A stretch of DNA of 61,341 nucleotides from Thermobacillus xylanilyticus (GTDB taxonomy: Bacteria; Bacillota; Bacilli; Paenibacillales; Paenibacillaceae), in the NCBI RefSeq assembly GCF_907165215.1, contig NZ_CAJRAY010000036.1, positions 1 through 61,341 of the forward strand. Direction: 5' to 3'. Shown one piece after another: positions 42,198-51,233 of the stretch. Under the pieces are notes generated by a model, which was not told where the DNA came from, searched no databases, and was given only the letters and a program-made list of their open reading frames with translations. Within the stretch, counting starts at the first letter, position 1, and the number at the start of each line of letters is the position of its first letter. A program made the position numbers and the translations under genes.

Positions 42198-43772
42198 TCA
42201 ATCATCGCTCAGATTGGCGTACCGCAGCTCTTCCTGCAGCGCCCGAAGCCGGGCGTGGCGGATGCGGAATTCCCGGATGAACATCCGCCAGCGTTCCTCC
42301 CGGCCGGCCGCGCGGTACAGCTTCTCCAGCCGCTTGAGATGCCGGACTGCCGCGCGGTAGCCCTGCCTGCCGCGGGTGCGCACCGACTCGTCCACCGCCC
42401 GGTGGAACAGCGGCAGCAGCAGTTCCGGCGCCTCCTTCGCCAGAACGCGGAGATGGCCGGGATCGAGATCCTCCGGCCGGATGCCCATGGCAAGCTGCAG
42501 ATCGGTCCACTCCCGCATGCGCCCGCGCGACAGATAATGCGCCGACAGCTCGCCGTACGATACGGGCAGCCACTCCCGCATCATCCGGATCCACATCGGA
42601 TTGTCCGGCTGCCGCTCGTCTGCCGAACGGCACAGCTTCAGATAAGGCTTCAGCACCGCCGCGACACGGGTCAAGCGAAGCTGCTCCTGCAGGAACCGCA
42701 TCCATCGTTCCAGCGCGGCGAAATCGCCTTCCGCAAGGCAGCGCTCGGCGAACCCCAGGACGAAGGTCGACGTGCGCTCGAACGGCGTCCGCCTCATCGC
42801 GTCGATTGCGCCGGCATGGTCGCCCGCCTTGAAACGGAAGAAGGCCTGGGCGGTCAGGACGGCGGACGCGCGCGGCGAAGATGAATGCGCAGTCGTGTCC
42901 GCATCGGCAACCTGATCCGCCAGCCGTCCGATCACTTCACGCTCTTCGCGAACGGCATCCGGCCAGCCGGCGAAGCGGTCCCACCACGCGACATACAGCT
43001 CATCCCAGCGCAGCAGTTTAAATGTCTCGTCAAGCGCGGCATTTCGCAGCCGGAGCGCGATGGCGCGCAGCCATCGTTCCTCCGCATCGTTCGCCGGGAC
43101 GGGTTCCGTCTCGTGCAGCAGCTCCAGCCAATGCTGAACCCACGGCTCGACCGAGCGGGAAAACGACATTTCGTAATAGTAGCGGTTCGACGGGTCCGTC
43201 ACGGCGTAGGCGCGCTCGGCCTGCTCCAGCACGAGCAGCACGGTCTGAAGCCAATGGAGGCGCCGCATCTCACGCGGCCAATCCCGGGCCTTTCCCTTCG
43301 CCTCCTGCAGCACCGGCTGAAGCGGGTGGAGCGAATGGCGGCATTGCTGCCAGACGGCCCCGAACCGTCCGGCGAACCATTCCGCCCACGCCTCCGGGCC
43401 GTCCGTCCCGCCGGACACGGCGCCCGCCCCGCCGTCCGCGTCCCCGCGGGCGCCCTCCGTCATCATCCGCAGCACCGCATCCGCATCCCCGCCCGCCGAT
43501 TCGCAGTAGCGAAAGAAAAGCGCCGCCATATGAACGCATGCCGCATCCTCCGGACAGGTGCACGTGCTGTACGCCATATCGTCCGCATCGAGCGTGACGG
43601 CATACACCGTCCCGTCGTTCACCGCGCCGTACACGGTGTTCATGACGACTTCCATGACCAGGACGCGCCCGCCGCGGTACAGGGCATGCCCTTCCGCCAC
43701 GCGATCAAGCGGCATGCCGCCGGCCAGCGCCCGCATCAGCTGTTCCGATCGTTCATCTGCCAGCCGAGTCAT
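42198..43772 (-). CDS. SWIM zinc-finger protein
   Basis: A 524-residue protein with a SWIM zinc-binding motif near the N terminus: STCTCPEDAACVHMAALFF (CxCx6CxH, about residues 70-88). The rest is helical and rich in Trp, Arg and Leu, with no other known domain. SWIM proteins often act with an SNF2-type helicase; none is encoded next to it here. ATG start. It is followed 70-80 bp away upstream by the TPR gene on the same strand. Confidence 0.8.
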   Translation of the reverse strand: MTRLADERSEQLMRALAGGMPLDRVAEGHALYRGGRVLVMEVVMNTVYGAVNDGTVYAVTLDADDMAYSTCTCPEDAACVHMAALFFRYCESAGGDADAVLRMMTEGARGDADGGAGAVSGGTDGPEAWAEWFAGRFGAVWQQCRHSLHPLQPVLQEAKGKARDWPREMRRLHWLQTVLLVLEQAERAYAVTDPSNRYYYEMSFSRSVEPWVQHWLELLHETEPVPANDAEERWLRAIALRLRNAALDETFKLLRWDELYVAWWDRFAGWPDAVREEREVIGRLADQVADADTTAHSSSPRASAVLTAQAFFRFKAGDHAGAIDAMRRTPFERTSTFVLGFAERCLAEGDFAALERWMRFLQEQLRLTRVAAVLKPYLKLCRSADERQPDNPMWIRMMREWLPVSYGELSAHYLSRGRMREWTDLQLAMGIRPEDLDPGHLRVLAKEAPELLLPLFHRAVDESVRTRGRQGYRAAVRHLKRLEKLYRAAGREERWRMFIREFRIRHARLRALQEELRYANLSDD

Positions 43773-43850
43773 TGCTTGTCTCCTCTCCGGATGATGCCGT
43801 CCGCGGTCGCACCGCCCGATCCGCTGCGCCGCGCCAGCCGGCCTGCCCGG

Positions 43851-44525
43851 TCATGCGAACAGCCGCGCCAGCCGGCTCCGGATCGCCCACGGCCGCTCTT
43901 CCCGGCGCTTGTAGCGGGGAAGCGTGCGATAGAGGGCGGCCGCCTCGTCCAGCGCCCGCCGCGCTTCTTCCCTGCGGCCGAGAGCCTTGTAGATCATGCC
44001 CATCCGGTAATAGGCTTCGCAGGAAGAGGAGTGGATCGCCTGCAGTTCGTCGAGCAGCTTCAGCGCTTTCTCCGGCTGATCGCGGTTCACCGCGGCGAGC
44101 CGCAGGTACGGCTGACCGTATTTCACCCGCGGATTGATGTCAAGCGCCCGCCGGATCGCGCTCTCGCCTTCCGCCCGGCTGCCGGTGAACAGCAGCGCCG
44201 TGCCGAGATCGTCCCAATATTCGGCCGAATGCGCCATCGTCTCCGCCGCCGGCTCGAGCAGCCGCCTCGCTTCGCCGTATGCTTTGCGCTCGATGAGCAG
44301 ATGCGCAAGCTCCATCCGCGCGGACATGTCGTTCGGGTTGAGCGAGAGCTGCTGCTTCAGCTGACGGATCCGCCGCGCCCGCCTGAACGGTTTCACCACG
44401 CTCGGGGACAGGCCGACGAATCTGCGGTCCAATATGTAAAGGATGATGATCAGCACGACGATGGCGGCAACCGGGTTGCCAAGCAAAATCCAGAGCAAGC
44501 TGAAAATCGCAAATTTACCGAACAC
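43851..44525 (-). CDS. Membrane-anchored TPR protein
   Basis: A 224-residue protein with an N-terminal membrane segment (FSLLWILLGNPVAAIVVLIIILYIL, about 8-32) and about four TPR-type helical repeats (for example NPNDMSARMELAHLLIERKA, SCEAYYRMGMIYKALGRREEA). TPR repeats bind partner proteins. No catalytic domain is seen and the function is unknown. It may be cotranscribed with the SWIM gene. Confidence 0.78.
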   Translation of the reverse strand: MFGKFAIFSLLWILLGNPVAAIVVLIIILYILDRRFVGLSPSVVKPFRRARRIRQLKQQLSLNPNDMSARMELAHLLIERKAYGEARRLLEPAAETMAHSAEYWDDLGTALLFTGSRAEGESAIRRALDINPRVKYGQPYLRLAAVNRDQPEKALKLLDELQAIHSSSCEAYYRMGMIYKALGRREEARRALDEAAALYRTLPRYKRREERPWAIRSRLARLFA

Positions 44526-44689
44526 GCACGATCCCCTCTTCCCGAATCCGGTTACGGCACTATCTTACCATTCGGCCCACCGGCAGCCAAGGCAAGCGGC
44601 GCGATGCATGACGGCCTGCCGTTTATCCCAACCTAAGCATGCGGCGGAACTTTCCGCCGATTCCGACAGCATGCAAGGAGGCGAATGAA

Positions 44690-45550
44690 ATGGCCGGCAC
44701 GACGCAGATCTTCCCGCCGCAGCACCAGACGCGGCAGCCCGGAACGGAGACCGCCATGCAGCCCCATCCGGAGATCGAGTCGCCGCTCTACAAGCCGGCG
44801 GGCAAACTGACCGGCAAAGCCGCCGTCATCACCGGCGGAGACAGCGGCATCGGCCACGCCGCGGCCGTCGCCTTCGCGAAGGAAGGCGCCGATGTGGCGA
44901 TCATCTACCTGAACGAGCAGCAGGATGCGGACAATGTGAAGCGCCGCATCGAAGAGCTCGGCAGACGCTGTCTGCTGATCGCCGGCGATATCGGCGACGA
45001 GGCGTTCTGCAAGCAGGCGATCGACCGGATCGTGCAGACGTTCGGCAGGCTGGACATCGTCGTCAACAACGCGGCCGAGCAGCATCCGCAGCCTGCCCTC
45101 ACGGACATTACCGCCGGGCAGCTTGAGCGGACCTTCCGCACGAACGTGTTCGGCATGTTTCACCTGACGAAGGCGGCCTTGCCGCATCTGAAGGAAGGCG
45201 CGGCGATCATCAACACCGCATCGGTCACCGCCTATGAAGGAAGCCCAACGCTGATCGACTATTCCGCTTCGAAGGGCGCCGTCGTCGCGTTCACCCGCGC
45301 GCTGGCCAAAAATCTTGCAGCGCAGGGCATTCGCGTGAACGCCGTCGCGCCCGGGCCGATCTGGACGCCGCTCATTCCGTCCACCTTCGCGGCGGAAGAC
45401 ACGGCGACATTCGGCACCGACACGCCGATGAAGCGGCCCGGTCAACCGTCCGAACTGGCTGCCGCCTACGTCTTTCTCGCCAGCGGCGATTCGACGTACA
45501 TGACCGGCCAGACGCTCCATCTGAACGGCGGCAAGATCGTGAACGGTTGA
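44690..45550 (+). CDS. Short-chain dehydrogenase/reductase (general-stress type)
   Basis: A 286-residue SDR of the YdaD/YhdF/YhxC type. It starts with a linker rich in Gln and Pro (FPPQHQTRQPG), then the Rossmann motif VITGGDSGIGHAAA, NNAA, Ser in INTASVTAYEG and the catalytic YSASKGA. The C-terminal LAAAYVFLASGDSTYMTGQTLH is also conserved in the group. Substrate unknown. AAGGAGG is 8 nt before the ATG; the frame is longer upstream but has no ribosome-binding site there. Confidence 0.9.
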   Translation: MAGTTQIFPPQHQTRQPGTETAMQPHPEIESPLYKPAGKLTGKAAVITGGDSGIGHAAAVAFAKEGADVAIIYLNEQQDADNVKRRIEELGRRCLLIAGDIGDEAFCKQAIDRIVQTFGRLDIVVNNAAEQHPQPALTDITAGQLERTFRTNVFGMFHLTKAALPHLKEGAAIINTASVTAYEGSPTLIDYSASKGAVVAFTRALAKNLAAQGIRVNAVAPGPIWTPLIPSTFAAEDTATFGTDTPMKRPGQPSELAAAYVFLASGDSTYMTGQTLHLNGGKIVNG

Positions 45551-45648
45551 GGGCAGGTCATCCGCTTCCGTGCGGACGCATCCGTTGGGTCACAAAAAAA
45601 GCACGACATCCGCCCATGCCGCATATAGTGGTGTGGGTGGTGATCCGG

Positions 45649-46170
45649 ATGAACTTTGCACACCGCGTCCTGAGGCCGGGCGATGTGCTGACGGCTTGCG
45701 ACAATATGCTGGCCGTGCCGACGGGTTTCCTCGGCCACAGCGCCATCGCCGTCGGCCCGGACGAAATCGTCGAGGCGGTCGTGACGTTTCCTTACGTGCG
45801 TCGCGCTCCGGCAGCGGAATTTTTCATGCAGCATCCGAAACACGCGCACTACCGGCCGATTCCGGACTGGCTGGCCGCGGGCAGTGCGCAGTATGCCATC
45901 ACGTACCATCAGGCTTGCCAGGCCAACTACGCGAAAGGCATCATCGTGCCGCCGTTCTCATTCTCGCCGGCGATACCGCTGGAAGATCCGTGGTCATCCA
46001 TCTACTGTTCGAAGCTGGTATGGCTCTGCTACTACTACGGAGCCGGTTACCCGCTTTATAACGATTTCTTCCTGTTCACGCCGGAAGATCTGGACAGCGT
46101 GCTCGGTTCCGACCCCCATTTCGAGCTTATCTACAAACATCCCGAGTTTCATTTCAAAATCAACACCTGA
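45649..46170 (+). CDS. YiiX/YebB-like permuted papain-fold protein
   Basis: A 173-residue protein of the permuted NlpC/P60 group (YiiX-like). The catalytic His is in FLGHSAIAVG and the Cys in SSIYCSKLVWLCYYYG, with His before Cys as expected for the permuted order. These enzymes act on peptide or amide bonds in cell-wall-like or lipid substrates. There is no signal peptide. GGTGGTGAT precedes the ATG. In sporeformers such proteins are sometimes spore-associated; the next gene here encodes a spore protein. Confidence 0.8.
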   Translation: MNFAHRVLRPGDVLTACDNMLAVPTGFLGHSAIAVGPDEIVEAVVTFPYVRRAPAAEFFMQHPKHAHYRPIPDWLAAGSAQYAITYHQACQANYAKGIIVPPFSFSPAIPLEDPWSSIYCSKLVWLCYYYGAGYPLYNDFFLFTPEDLDSVLGSDPHFELIYKHPEFHFKINT

Positions 46171-46305
46171 CGCATGCGGCGGGCGGGGCAAGGACCTATT
46201 TTTGCTTGCGGTAGGCGGATTGCCATCCCGCTGATGTCCCCTGCGCATACATTGTCAATGTGCAATTCACCAAATTCCAAAAACCAGTGAAGGAGTGTAT
46301 GGGAC

Positions 46306-46554
46306 ATGGCGGATTTTGGCAATCTGGGTGCAGCGGGAGCAGCGGGATTCGGCGCGGACGTTCACATCGGAGCCGGTGCGGCGGGCGCGATCGGACACCA
46401 TCCTTACGCGTCCGTCCATCCGGGAATGTATGGCATGGCCGGAACCGGCTATCATCATCAACATTGCATGCCGAAGAAGCGCTACTCGGATACCGGCACC
46501 GTTCTCGTTCTCTTCATTCTGCTCGTCATCATTCTTCGCGCATCCCGTCTGTAA
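46306..46554 (+). CDS. YjcZ-like small spore protein
   Basis: An 82-residue protein with a Gly/Ala/His-rich N-terminal half (GAAGAAGFGADVHIGAGAAG, HHPYASVHPGMYG) and a C-terminal hydrophobic tail DTGTVLVLFILLVIIL. The tail is the hallmark of the YjcZ family of small sporulation proteins (usual form GGFALILVLFILLVI). GAAGGAG lies about 12 nt before the ATG. It is convergent with gerE, a mother-cell regulator of coat genes. Confidence 0.8.
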   Translation: MADFGNLGAAGAAGFGADVHIGAGAAGAIGHHPYASVHPGMYGMAGTGYHHQHCMPKKRYSDTGTVLVLFILLVIILRASRL

Positions 46555-46588
46555 CGGCCGAACGCCGTTAAAGGCCCCGGCAAAAGCA

Positions 46589-46616
46589 GCGCCCCGGACC
46601 GCAAGGTTCGGGGCGC
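46589..46616 (+). terminator. Terminator after the YjcZ-like gene
   Basis: GCGCCCCGGACC and GGTTCGGGGCGC form a strong stem with a GCAA loop, followed by TTCGCTGTCTTTC. The T-run is weak. Confidence 0.6.
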
Positions 46617-46662
46617 TTCGCTGTCTTTCGGGCGCTTGTCCCGAACGACTGCAAGACGCAAT

Positions 46663-46691
46663 AAAAAACCTCCTTCCACTCCGTGAAGGAG
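46663..46691 (-). terminator. Terminator after gerE
   Basis: On the minus strand CTCCTTC and GAAGGAG form a stem that is followed by GTTTTTTATT. Confidence 0.75.
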
Positions 46692-46720
46692 CGAACAGAA
46701 GGTTCCTTGTATCAGATGCG

Positions 46721-46945
46721 CTATATTTTGAGCTCCCCGAGCTTGATCAGCTCGACAACCGCTTGAGAACGGCCTTTGACGTTGAGCTTCTGCATCACAT
46801 TCGATATATGATTCCGCACAGTCTTTTCGCTGATGAACAGCTGTTGTGCTATGTCGCGCGTCGTCTTGTCCTGAACAAGGAGTTCGAATACTTCCCGCTC
46901 GCGATGCGTCAAAAGAAATTTGCTTTTGTGCTCGCTGCCCTTCAA
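46721..46945 (-). CDS. gerE: Spore coat transcription regulator GerE
   Basis: GerE is a LuxR-type helix-turn-helix protein that acts with sigma-K in the mother cell and controls coat genes. The 74-residue product is nearly all HTH: LLTHREREVFELLVQDKTT, FISEKTVRNHISNVMQKLNV and GRSQAVVELIKLGEL, which is very close to Bacillus GerE. Start at a TTG with AAGGAGGGGTGA 5 nt before it. Confidence 0.97.
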   Translation of the reverse strand: MKGSEHKSKFLLTHREREVFELLVQDKTTRDIAQQLFISEKTVRNHISNVMQKLNVKGRSQAVVELIKLGELKI

Positions 46946-47287
46946 GTTGTCACCCCTCCTTGCCTGTAATGTGATGGTTTAACAAGGTTAAGGGATACAG
47001 TCAACTTATCTTATGAATGGCGGGAACATGTGGTGCGGCAAGCGGCAGAAATGGGCTGAGCGGCGCGCTTTTTCGGGCGTCTGCTCATCAGGCGGAAAGG
47101 AAATGCGGAAGAAAAGACGTGTCCGGATTGAACGAGGAATGCAAAGTCCGGGGCCCCTTAGCGGTTGTGTTGAGTAAGATCAGGCGGACCGGCCGGTCGG
47201 TATGAATCCGCCGCGGACAAGAGAAACTATTCCTGTACAAGCACGAATGCCCTTTTCCGGGGTTATGCGAAGGAGGCTGCCGCAGGA
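46946..47287. other. Intergenic region between gerE and the Rieske oxidoreductase gene
   Basis: 342 bp between divergent genes. I see no convincing coding frame; a 62-codon plus-strand frame (47017-47205) has no ribosome-binding site and no family-like sequence. Promoters for both genes should be here but no strong hexamer pair stands out. Confidence 0.5.
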
Positions 47288-48841
47288 ATGACGGGAGGAA
47301 ATGCCGGTCTGCCGGAGACCACGCTGTCGTACTGGATCGAGTCCGAGCCGTTGCCGGAATTCCAGCCGCTGCAGGAAGACACGGATGCCGATGTTGTAAT
47401 CGTCGGCGCAGGCATTACGGGGCTGACGGCCGCCTGGCTGCTGGCGAAGGAAGGCGCGCGCGTCATCGTGCTCGAGGCGTCGCGCGTGCTGCGGGGTACG
47501 ACGGGACATACGACGGCCAAAGTGACGGCGCAGCACCATCTCATCTACGATGAGCTGATCGCCCATTTCGGCCAAGAGAAGGCGAAGCTGTACTATGAAG
47601 CAAACCGCGACGCGATGACCTTCATCGAAGGCCGGGTGCGCGAGTGGAACATCGACTGCGAATGGGCGGAGGAAGACGCCTATGTCTATGTGACGGAGAA
47701 TCGGTCGGTCGGCAAGCTGGAGCAGGAGCTGCGCGCCTACGACGCCCTCGGCATCGAAGGCGAGCTTGCCGCGGATATTCCGGTGCCCGTGGACGCTGCG
47801 GCGGCGCTTGTCATGCGGAAGCAGGCGCGCTTCCACCCGCTGCGCTACATGCGGCGGCTGCTCGATGAAGCCATGCGGCTCGGCGTCCGCATCCACGAGA
47901 AGACGACGGCGGACGGGGTCGACACGGACGGCAGCCGTCCGATCGTGCGGACGACTGATGGGCGTAAGGTCCGCTGCAACGCCGTCGCGGCGGCCAGCCA
48001 CTATCCGTTCATCGACAAGACCGGCGGGCTGTTCGCCCGGCTGCACATCGACCGGTCGTACGTCGTCGCGATCCAGCCGAAGCAGCCGTATCCCGGCGGG
48101 ATGTACATCAGCGCCGACGAGCCGCGCCGCTCCCTGCGCCTTGCCGGCAGCACGGACCGGCCGCTCGTGCTGATCGGCGGCGAGAATCACCGCTCCGGCG
48201 CGGCGGAAGATGCGGAGCGGCGCTACGCCGCGCTGGCCGAATTCGGCGAGCGGCTGTTCGGCGTTGAATCGGTCGCGTACCGCTGGTCCGCGCAGGACAT
48301 CATTACGACCGACAAGGTGCCGTACGTCGGCCCGCCGGATAAGGACAAGCCGAACATCCTCGTTGCGACCGGCTACCGCAAATGGGGCATGACCGGGGGC
48401 ACCGCCGCCGCCATGCTGATCGCGGATCTGGCGCTTGGACGCGACAACCGGTATGCGGGGCTGTTCACGCCGTCGCGTTTTCATGCCGATCCGGATCTGC
48501 GCGTGATCGTCAGCTCGAACGCGCGGGTCGCGGGCTCACTCATTTCCGGCAAGCTGGAGAAACCCGGACGGACGCCGGAATCGCTGGCGCCGGACGAAGG
48601 CGCCGTCGTCGAGCTGAACGGCAAGCGCGCGGGCGCCTACCGGGACCCGCAAGGCGAGCTGCATCTTGTGGACACGACCTGCACCCATATGGGCTGCGAG
48701 GTGAGGTGGAACCCCGGCGAGCGGACATGGGACTGCCCGTGCCACGGCTCCAGGTTCGACTACAAGGGCAATGTCGTGGAAGGGCCGGCCATGAAGCCGC
48801 TGGCGCGGCTGGAGCCGCAGCCGGCATCATCAGAGAAATAG
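47288..48841 (+). CDS. FAD-dependent oxidoreductase with C-terminal Rieske domain (YhfW-like)
   Basis: A 517-residue protein made of a DAO-type FAD oxidoreductase (dinucleotide-binding motif DVVIVGAGITGLTAAWLLA, about residues 35-53; TTGHTTAKVTAQH) and a C-terminal Rieske [2Fe-2S] domain (CTHMGC ... CPCHGSRFDY). The cluster ligands Cys-x-His and Cys-x2-His are complete. The substrate of YhfW is unknown. GGAGG lies 10 nt before the ATG. Confidence 0.92.
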   Translation: MTGGNAGLPETTLSYWIESEPLPEFQPLQEDTDADVVIVGAGITGLTAAWLLAKEGARVIVLEASRVLRGTTGHTTAKVTAQHHLIYDELIAHFGQEKAKLYYEANRDAMTFIEGRVREWNIDCEWAEEDAYVYVTENRSVGKLEQELRAYDALGIEGELAADIPVPVDAAAALVMRKQARFHPLRYMRRLLDEAMRLGVRIHEKTTADGVDTDGSRPIVRTTDGRKVRCNAVAAASHYPFIDKTGGLFARLHIDRSYVVAIQPKQPYPGGMYISADEPRRSLRLAGSTDRPLVLIGGENHRSGAAEDAERRYAALAEFGERLFGVESVAYRWSAQDIITTDKVPYVGPPDKDKPNILVATGYRKWGMTGGTAAAMLIADLALGRDNRYAGLFTPSRFHADPDLRVIVSSNARVAGSLISGKLEKPGRTPESLAPDEGAVVELNGKRAGAYRDPQGELHLVDTTCTHMGCEVRWNPGERTWDCPCHGSRFDYKGNVVEGPAMKPLARLEPQPASSEK

Positions 48842-48850
48842 CGGCATGAG

Positions 48851-48878
48851 AAAGACCGGTCAGGTCGACCCTGACCGG
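48851..48878. terminator. Bidirectional terminator
   Basis: CCGGTCAGG and CCTGACCGG form a perfect 9-bp stem with a 5-nt loop between convergent genes; on the minus strand it is followed by TCTTTCTC. Confidence 0.7.
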
Positions 48879-48887
48879 CCGTTCGCA

Positions 48888-49607
48888 TCAATCGTAAATG
48901 CCGGAGTTGCTTCTGCTGATGCGGATGCCCGACTCCGCGGGAAACAGCCGCTCCACCATCGCGTTGAACTGGGCGATGAATCCCTGGATCGGCTCGCCGC
49001 GGCGCGCCGTCTGGATGTACTCGCTCATCCGGCTGACGAAGTCCGGCTCCTCGGACACATAGACGCGCTCAATCATCGGCGCCATCTCCTTCACATGCCG
49101 GGCGATCCGCTCTTCCAGAGTGCCGCCGGACTTGCCGTTGCCGCCGGTTTTTCCCCCGGCCGTCTTGTTGTTCAGCCCGGCGCGCGATCCCGTCCGCGAA
49201 CTCGGAAGTCCGTCGGCGCCTGCGGCTCCGCGCTTCAGCCGGTCGCCGGCGTCGATCCGCTTGTTGACGGCGACATAGGCGTTGCGGTCGGTCAGGATGA
49301 CATAGACGTCACTCAACCCTTCCGCCTTCCGGATCCGATCGGCGATGTCCTGGCTGGCTTCCATCCGGTAATTCTGATGGTTGCCGATCAGATTGTTGCT
49401 GTTGAGCCGGCGGCCGTACACCCGGTTCTGCTCGTTCAGCTGGTCGTTCGCGAACCGCCGGTCGATGACAAGATTGCCGTTGCCGTCCTTGAGGATTCTT
49501 TTCTCCTTGATGTTGCGATTGCCGACATCGCCCTGCGTCTCCGCGCAGCCGGCGAACATCAAGGCGCCGGCGGCCAGCACGGCGATGGCCGCTGCCCTGC
49601 GTTTCAT
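48888..49607 (-). CDS. YhcN/YlaJ-family sporulation lipoprotein
   Basis: A 239-residue lipoprotein with a lipobox ALMFAGCAET (Cys at about residue 21). The mature part has the YhcN/YlaJ pattern: IADRIRKAEGLSDVYVILTDRNAYVAV, followed by a Gly/Lys-rich linker and a second conserved block IARHVKEMAPMIERVYVSEEPDF. These are forespore or spore-membrane proteins involved in spore quality and germination. GGAGG lies 9 nt before the ATG; the frame extends upstream but without family-like sequence. Confidence 0.88.
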   Translation of the reverse strand: MKRRAAAIAVLAAGALMFAGCAETQGDVGNRNIKEKRILKDGNGNLVIDRRFANDQLNEQNRVYGRRLNSNNLIGNHQNYRMEASQDIADRIRKAEGLSDVYVILTDRNAYVAVNKRIDAGDRLKRGAAGADGLPSSRTGSRAGLNNKTAGGKTGGNGKSGGTLEERIARHVKEMAPMIERVYVSEEPDFVSRMSEYIQTARRGEPIQGFIAQFNAMVERLFPAESGIRISRSNSGIYD

Positions 49608-49695
49608 GGCGCGCACCTCCCCTTTGAAGCATTCGATGCCATCGCCGTTAGCGTTCGCCGTCGCATCGAATCCTATTCGAGAGGGAGCAGCCGCA

Positions 49696-51021
49696 TCAAC
49701 CTTCCGGTACGACGAGCACCCAATCCTCGCCCCGGCCGGCGGTCGGCGTGAAGAACCGCAGCGCCTTATCGCCGGCAACAGCCGCTGCCGGACGCTCTTC
49801 GCCGCTGCGCGGATCGTACCACTTCGCTCCGGCCGCATTCAGGCCCTTCAGGCCGGCCGCCACATCCACATACGGTCCCGACGGCGTGTAGACGGCGGCG
49901 CATTCTTCGCCCCTTGCCGCAACCTGGCGGCCCGCCCCCTCGAAATTGCCGGCGAGCAGACCGGCGTCCGGCGTGAACCCCGCCGGCGCATACCGCTCGC
50001 CGAACGCGCGCAACCAGCGCATCTGCTCCGCGCCCGGCCGCCGGAGCGCGTCCCGCCAGCTCATCACAATATAGTTGCCCGGATTGCCGTGCGACGCCGC
50101 GCCGGCCATCGGACCGTCCGCCATCGCCCAGACGGAATGGTGGCCGTACGTGTGGCCGCAGGCGCCCGACAGCAGCGCGTAATAGGCGGCCTTGCGCACA
50201 TCGGCGGCGTCGAAATAGCCGTTCGCCGCCTTGAACCCGATCGGATGGTCTTCATAGCAAGGCTCGGCGTCCAGCACCGGTTTCACCGGCTCGCGCTCGT
50301 AATCCGCCAGCACGCGGGCATCGCTCGCGATCATCGCTTCGCCGTGACCGGATTGAATCATGTTGAAATCAAGCCAAGGTTCATCATGAAGCTGCCGCGA
50401 CGACGAGTCGCCGCCCTGCGGATGATAAGTGATCAGATGCGCGCCGCCGTCGCCTTCCGTAAGGCCCTCCGCCATCCGGCTGACGATGTCGAAATGCCGC
50501 CGCGTATTTAACGCCCGGTCGCCGCCGAGCACCCAGACGATGTTCGGCGCATCCCGGTACCGTTCGCCCAGCCAGCGGCCGTAACGCCAGGCATTGCCCG
50601 ACGTGAAAATCTCCGGTCCTTTCCCCCAGGCTTTGTTGAACTTGTCTCCCCATGTAGGCAGGAGCGCAATGTACAGGCCAAGCGATTCCGCCAGCCGGAT
50701 GACCGCATCGATATGGTCCCAATAAGAATTCGGACCGTCCGTATCGGGATATGCCGGATCGGGCAATCCGTTCGCGCCGGTCTTGAGCGGCAGCCTTCCG
50801 TAAGCATTTGCGGTCGTCACGCCTTCGAATTCCGCCAGCGCGACGGCCTGAATAACCGTGAACTGCTGCCCGGACCGCGTGCGCAAATAATGTTCGGCGT
50901 CCTCGATCGTGAGCCGGTGGAACAGCTCCCACGCCGTATCCCCCAGCCAGAAAAAAGGCCGTCCGTCCTCCAATGCCAGATGCCTTCCGCCGTTGCCGAT
51001 CCGCAGCCTCTGCATCATCAT
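49696..51021 (-). CDS. DUF4038/GH140-like glycoside hydrolase
   Basis: A 441-residue TIM-barrel-like enzyme of the DUF4038 type (apiosidase-like, GH140). Signatures are LEDGRPFFWLGDTAWELFHRL at the N terminus, GLYIALLPTWGDKFN, PNIVWVLGGDR, HPQGGDSSS, WLDFNMIQSGH and KPVLDAEPCYED with the candidate acid residues. A small C-terminal beta domain follows. There is no signal peptide, so it would act on imported oligosaccharides. Its place downstream of a rhamnose operon suggests rhamnose-containing plant glycans such as rhamnogalacturonan II, where GH140 enzymes act. GGGGG lies 9 nt before the first of three ATG codons. Confidence 0.82.
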   Translation of the reverse strand: MMMQRLRIGNGGRHLALEDGRPFFWLGDTAWELFHRLTIEDAEHYLRTRSGQQFTVIQAVALAEFEGVTTANAYGRLPLKTGANGLPDPAYPDTDGPNSYWDHIDAVIRLAESLGLYIALLPTWGDKFNKAWGKGPEIFTSGNAWRYGRWLGERYRDAPNIVWVLGGDRALNTRRHFDIVSRMAEGLTEGDGGAHLITYHPQGGDSSSRQLHDEPWLDFNMIQSGHGEAMIASDARVLADYEREPVKPVLDAEPCYEDHPIGFKAANGYFDAADVRKAAYYALLSGACGHTYGHHSVWAMADGPMAGAASHGNPGNYIVMSWRDALRRPGAEQMRWLRAFGERYAPAGFTPDAGLLAGNFEGAGRQVAARGEECAAVYTPSGPYVDVAAGLKGLNAAGAKWYDPRSGEERPAAAVAGDKALRFFTPTAGRGEDWVLVVPEG

Positions 51022-51071
51022 CTCCGTGCACCCCCGGCAATTCAAAGTGATCAAACACCTGAAAGCGGAAA

Positions 51072-51097
51072 GCCGCGCGCAGGTAGACGCGCGCGGC
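51072..51097 (-). terminator. Possible terminator of the rha-lut operon
   Basis: GCCGCGCG and CGCGCGGC form a GC-rich stem, followed on the minus strand by TTTCCGCTTTC, about 135 bp after the stop of the lutBC fusion gene. Confidence 0.5.
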
Positions 51098-51233
51098 GCA
51101 AATCCTCCGCAGCGGAAGCCGGAAATGCGGCCGGATGCCGCCTTCCGAACCTAACGCCACCTTACCGCCATGGAAGGATATTGTCCATATGACAAAGATA
51201 AGATTTGGTTCACATTTCTCAGAAGCATCGGAA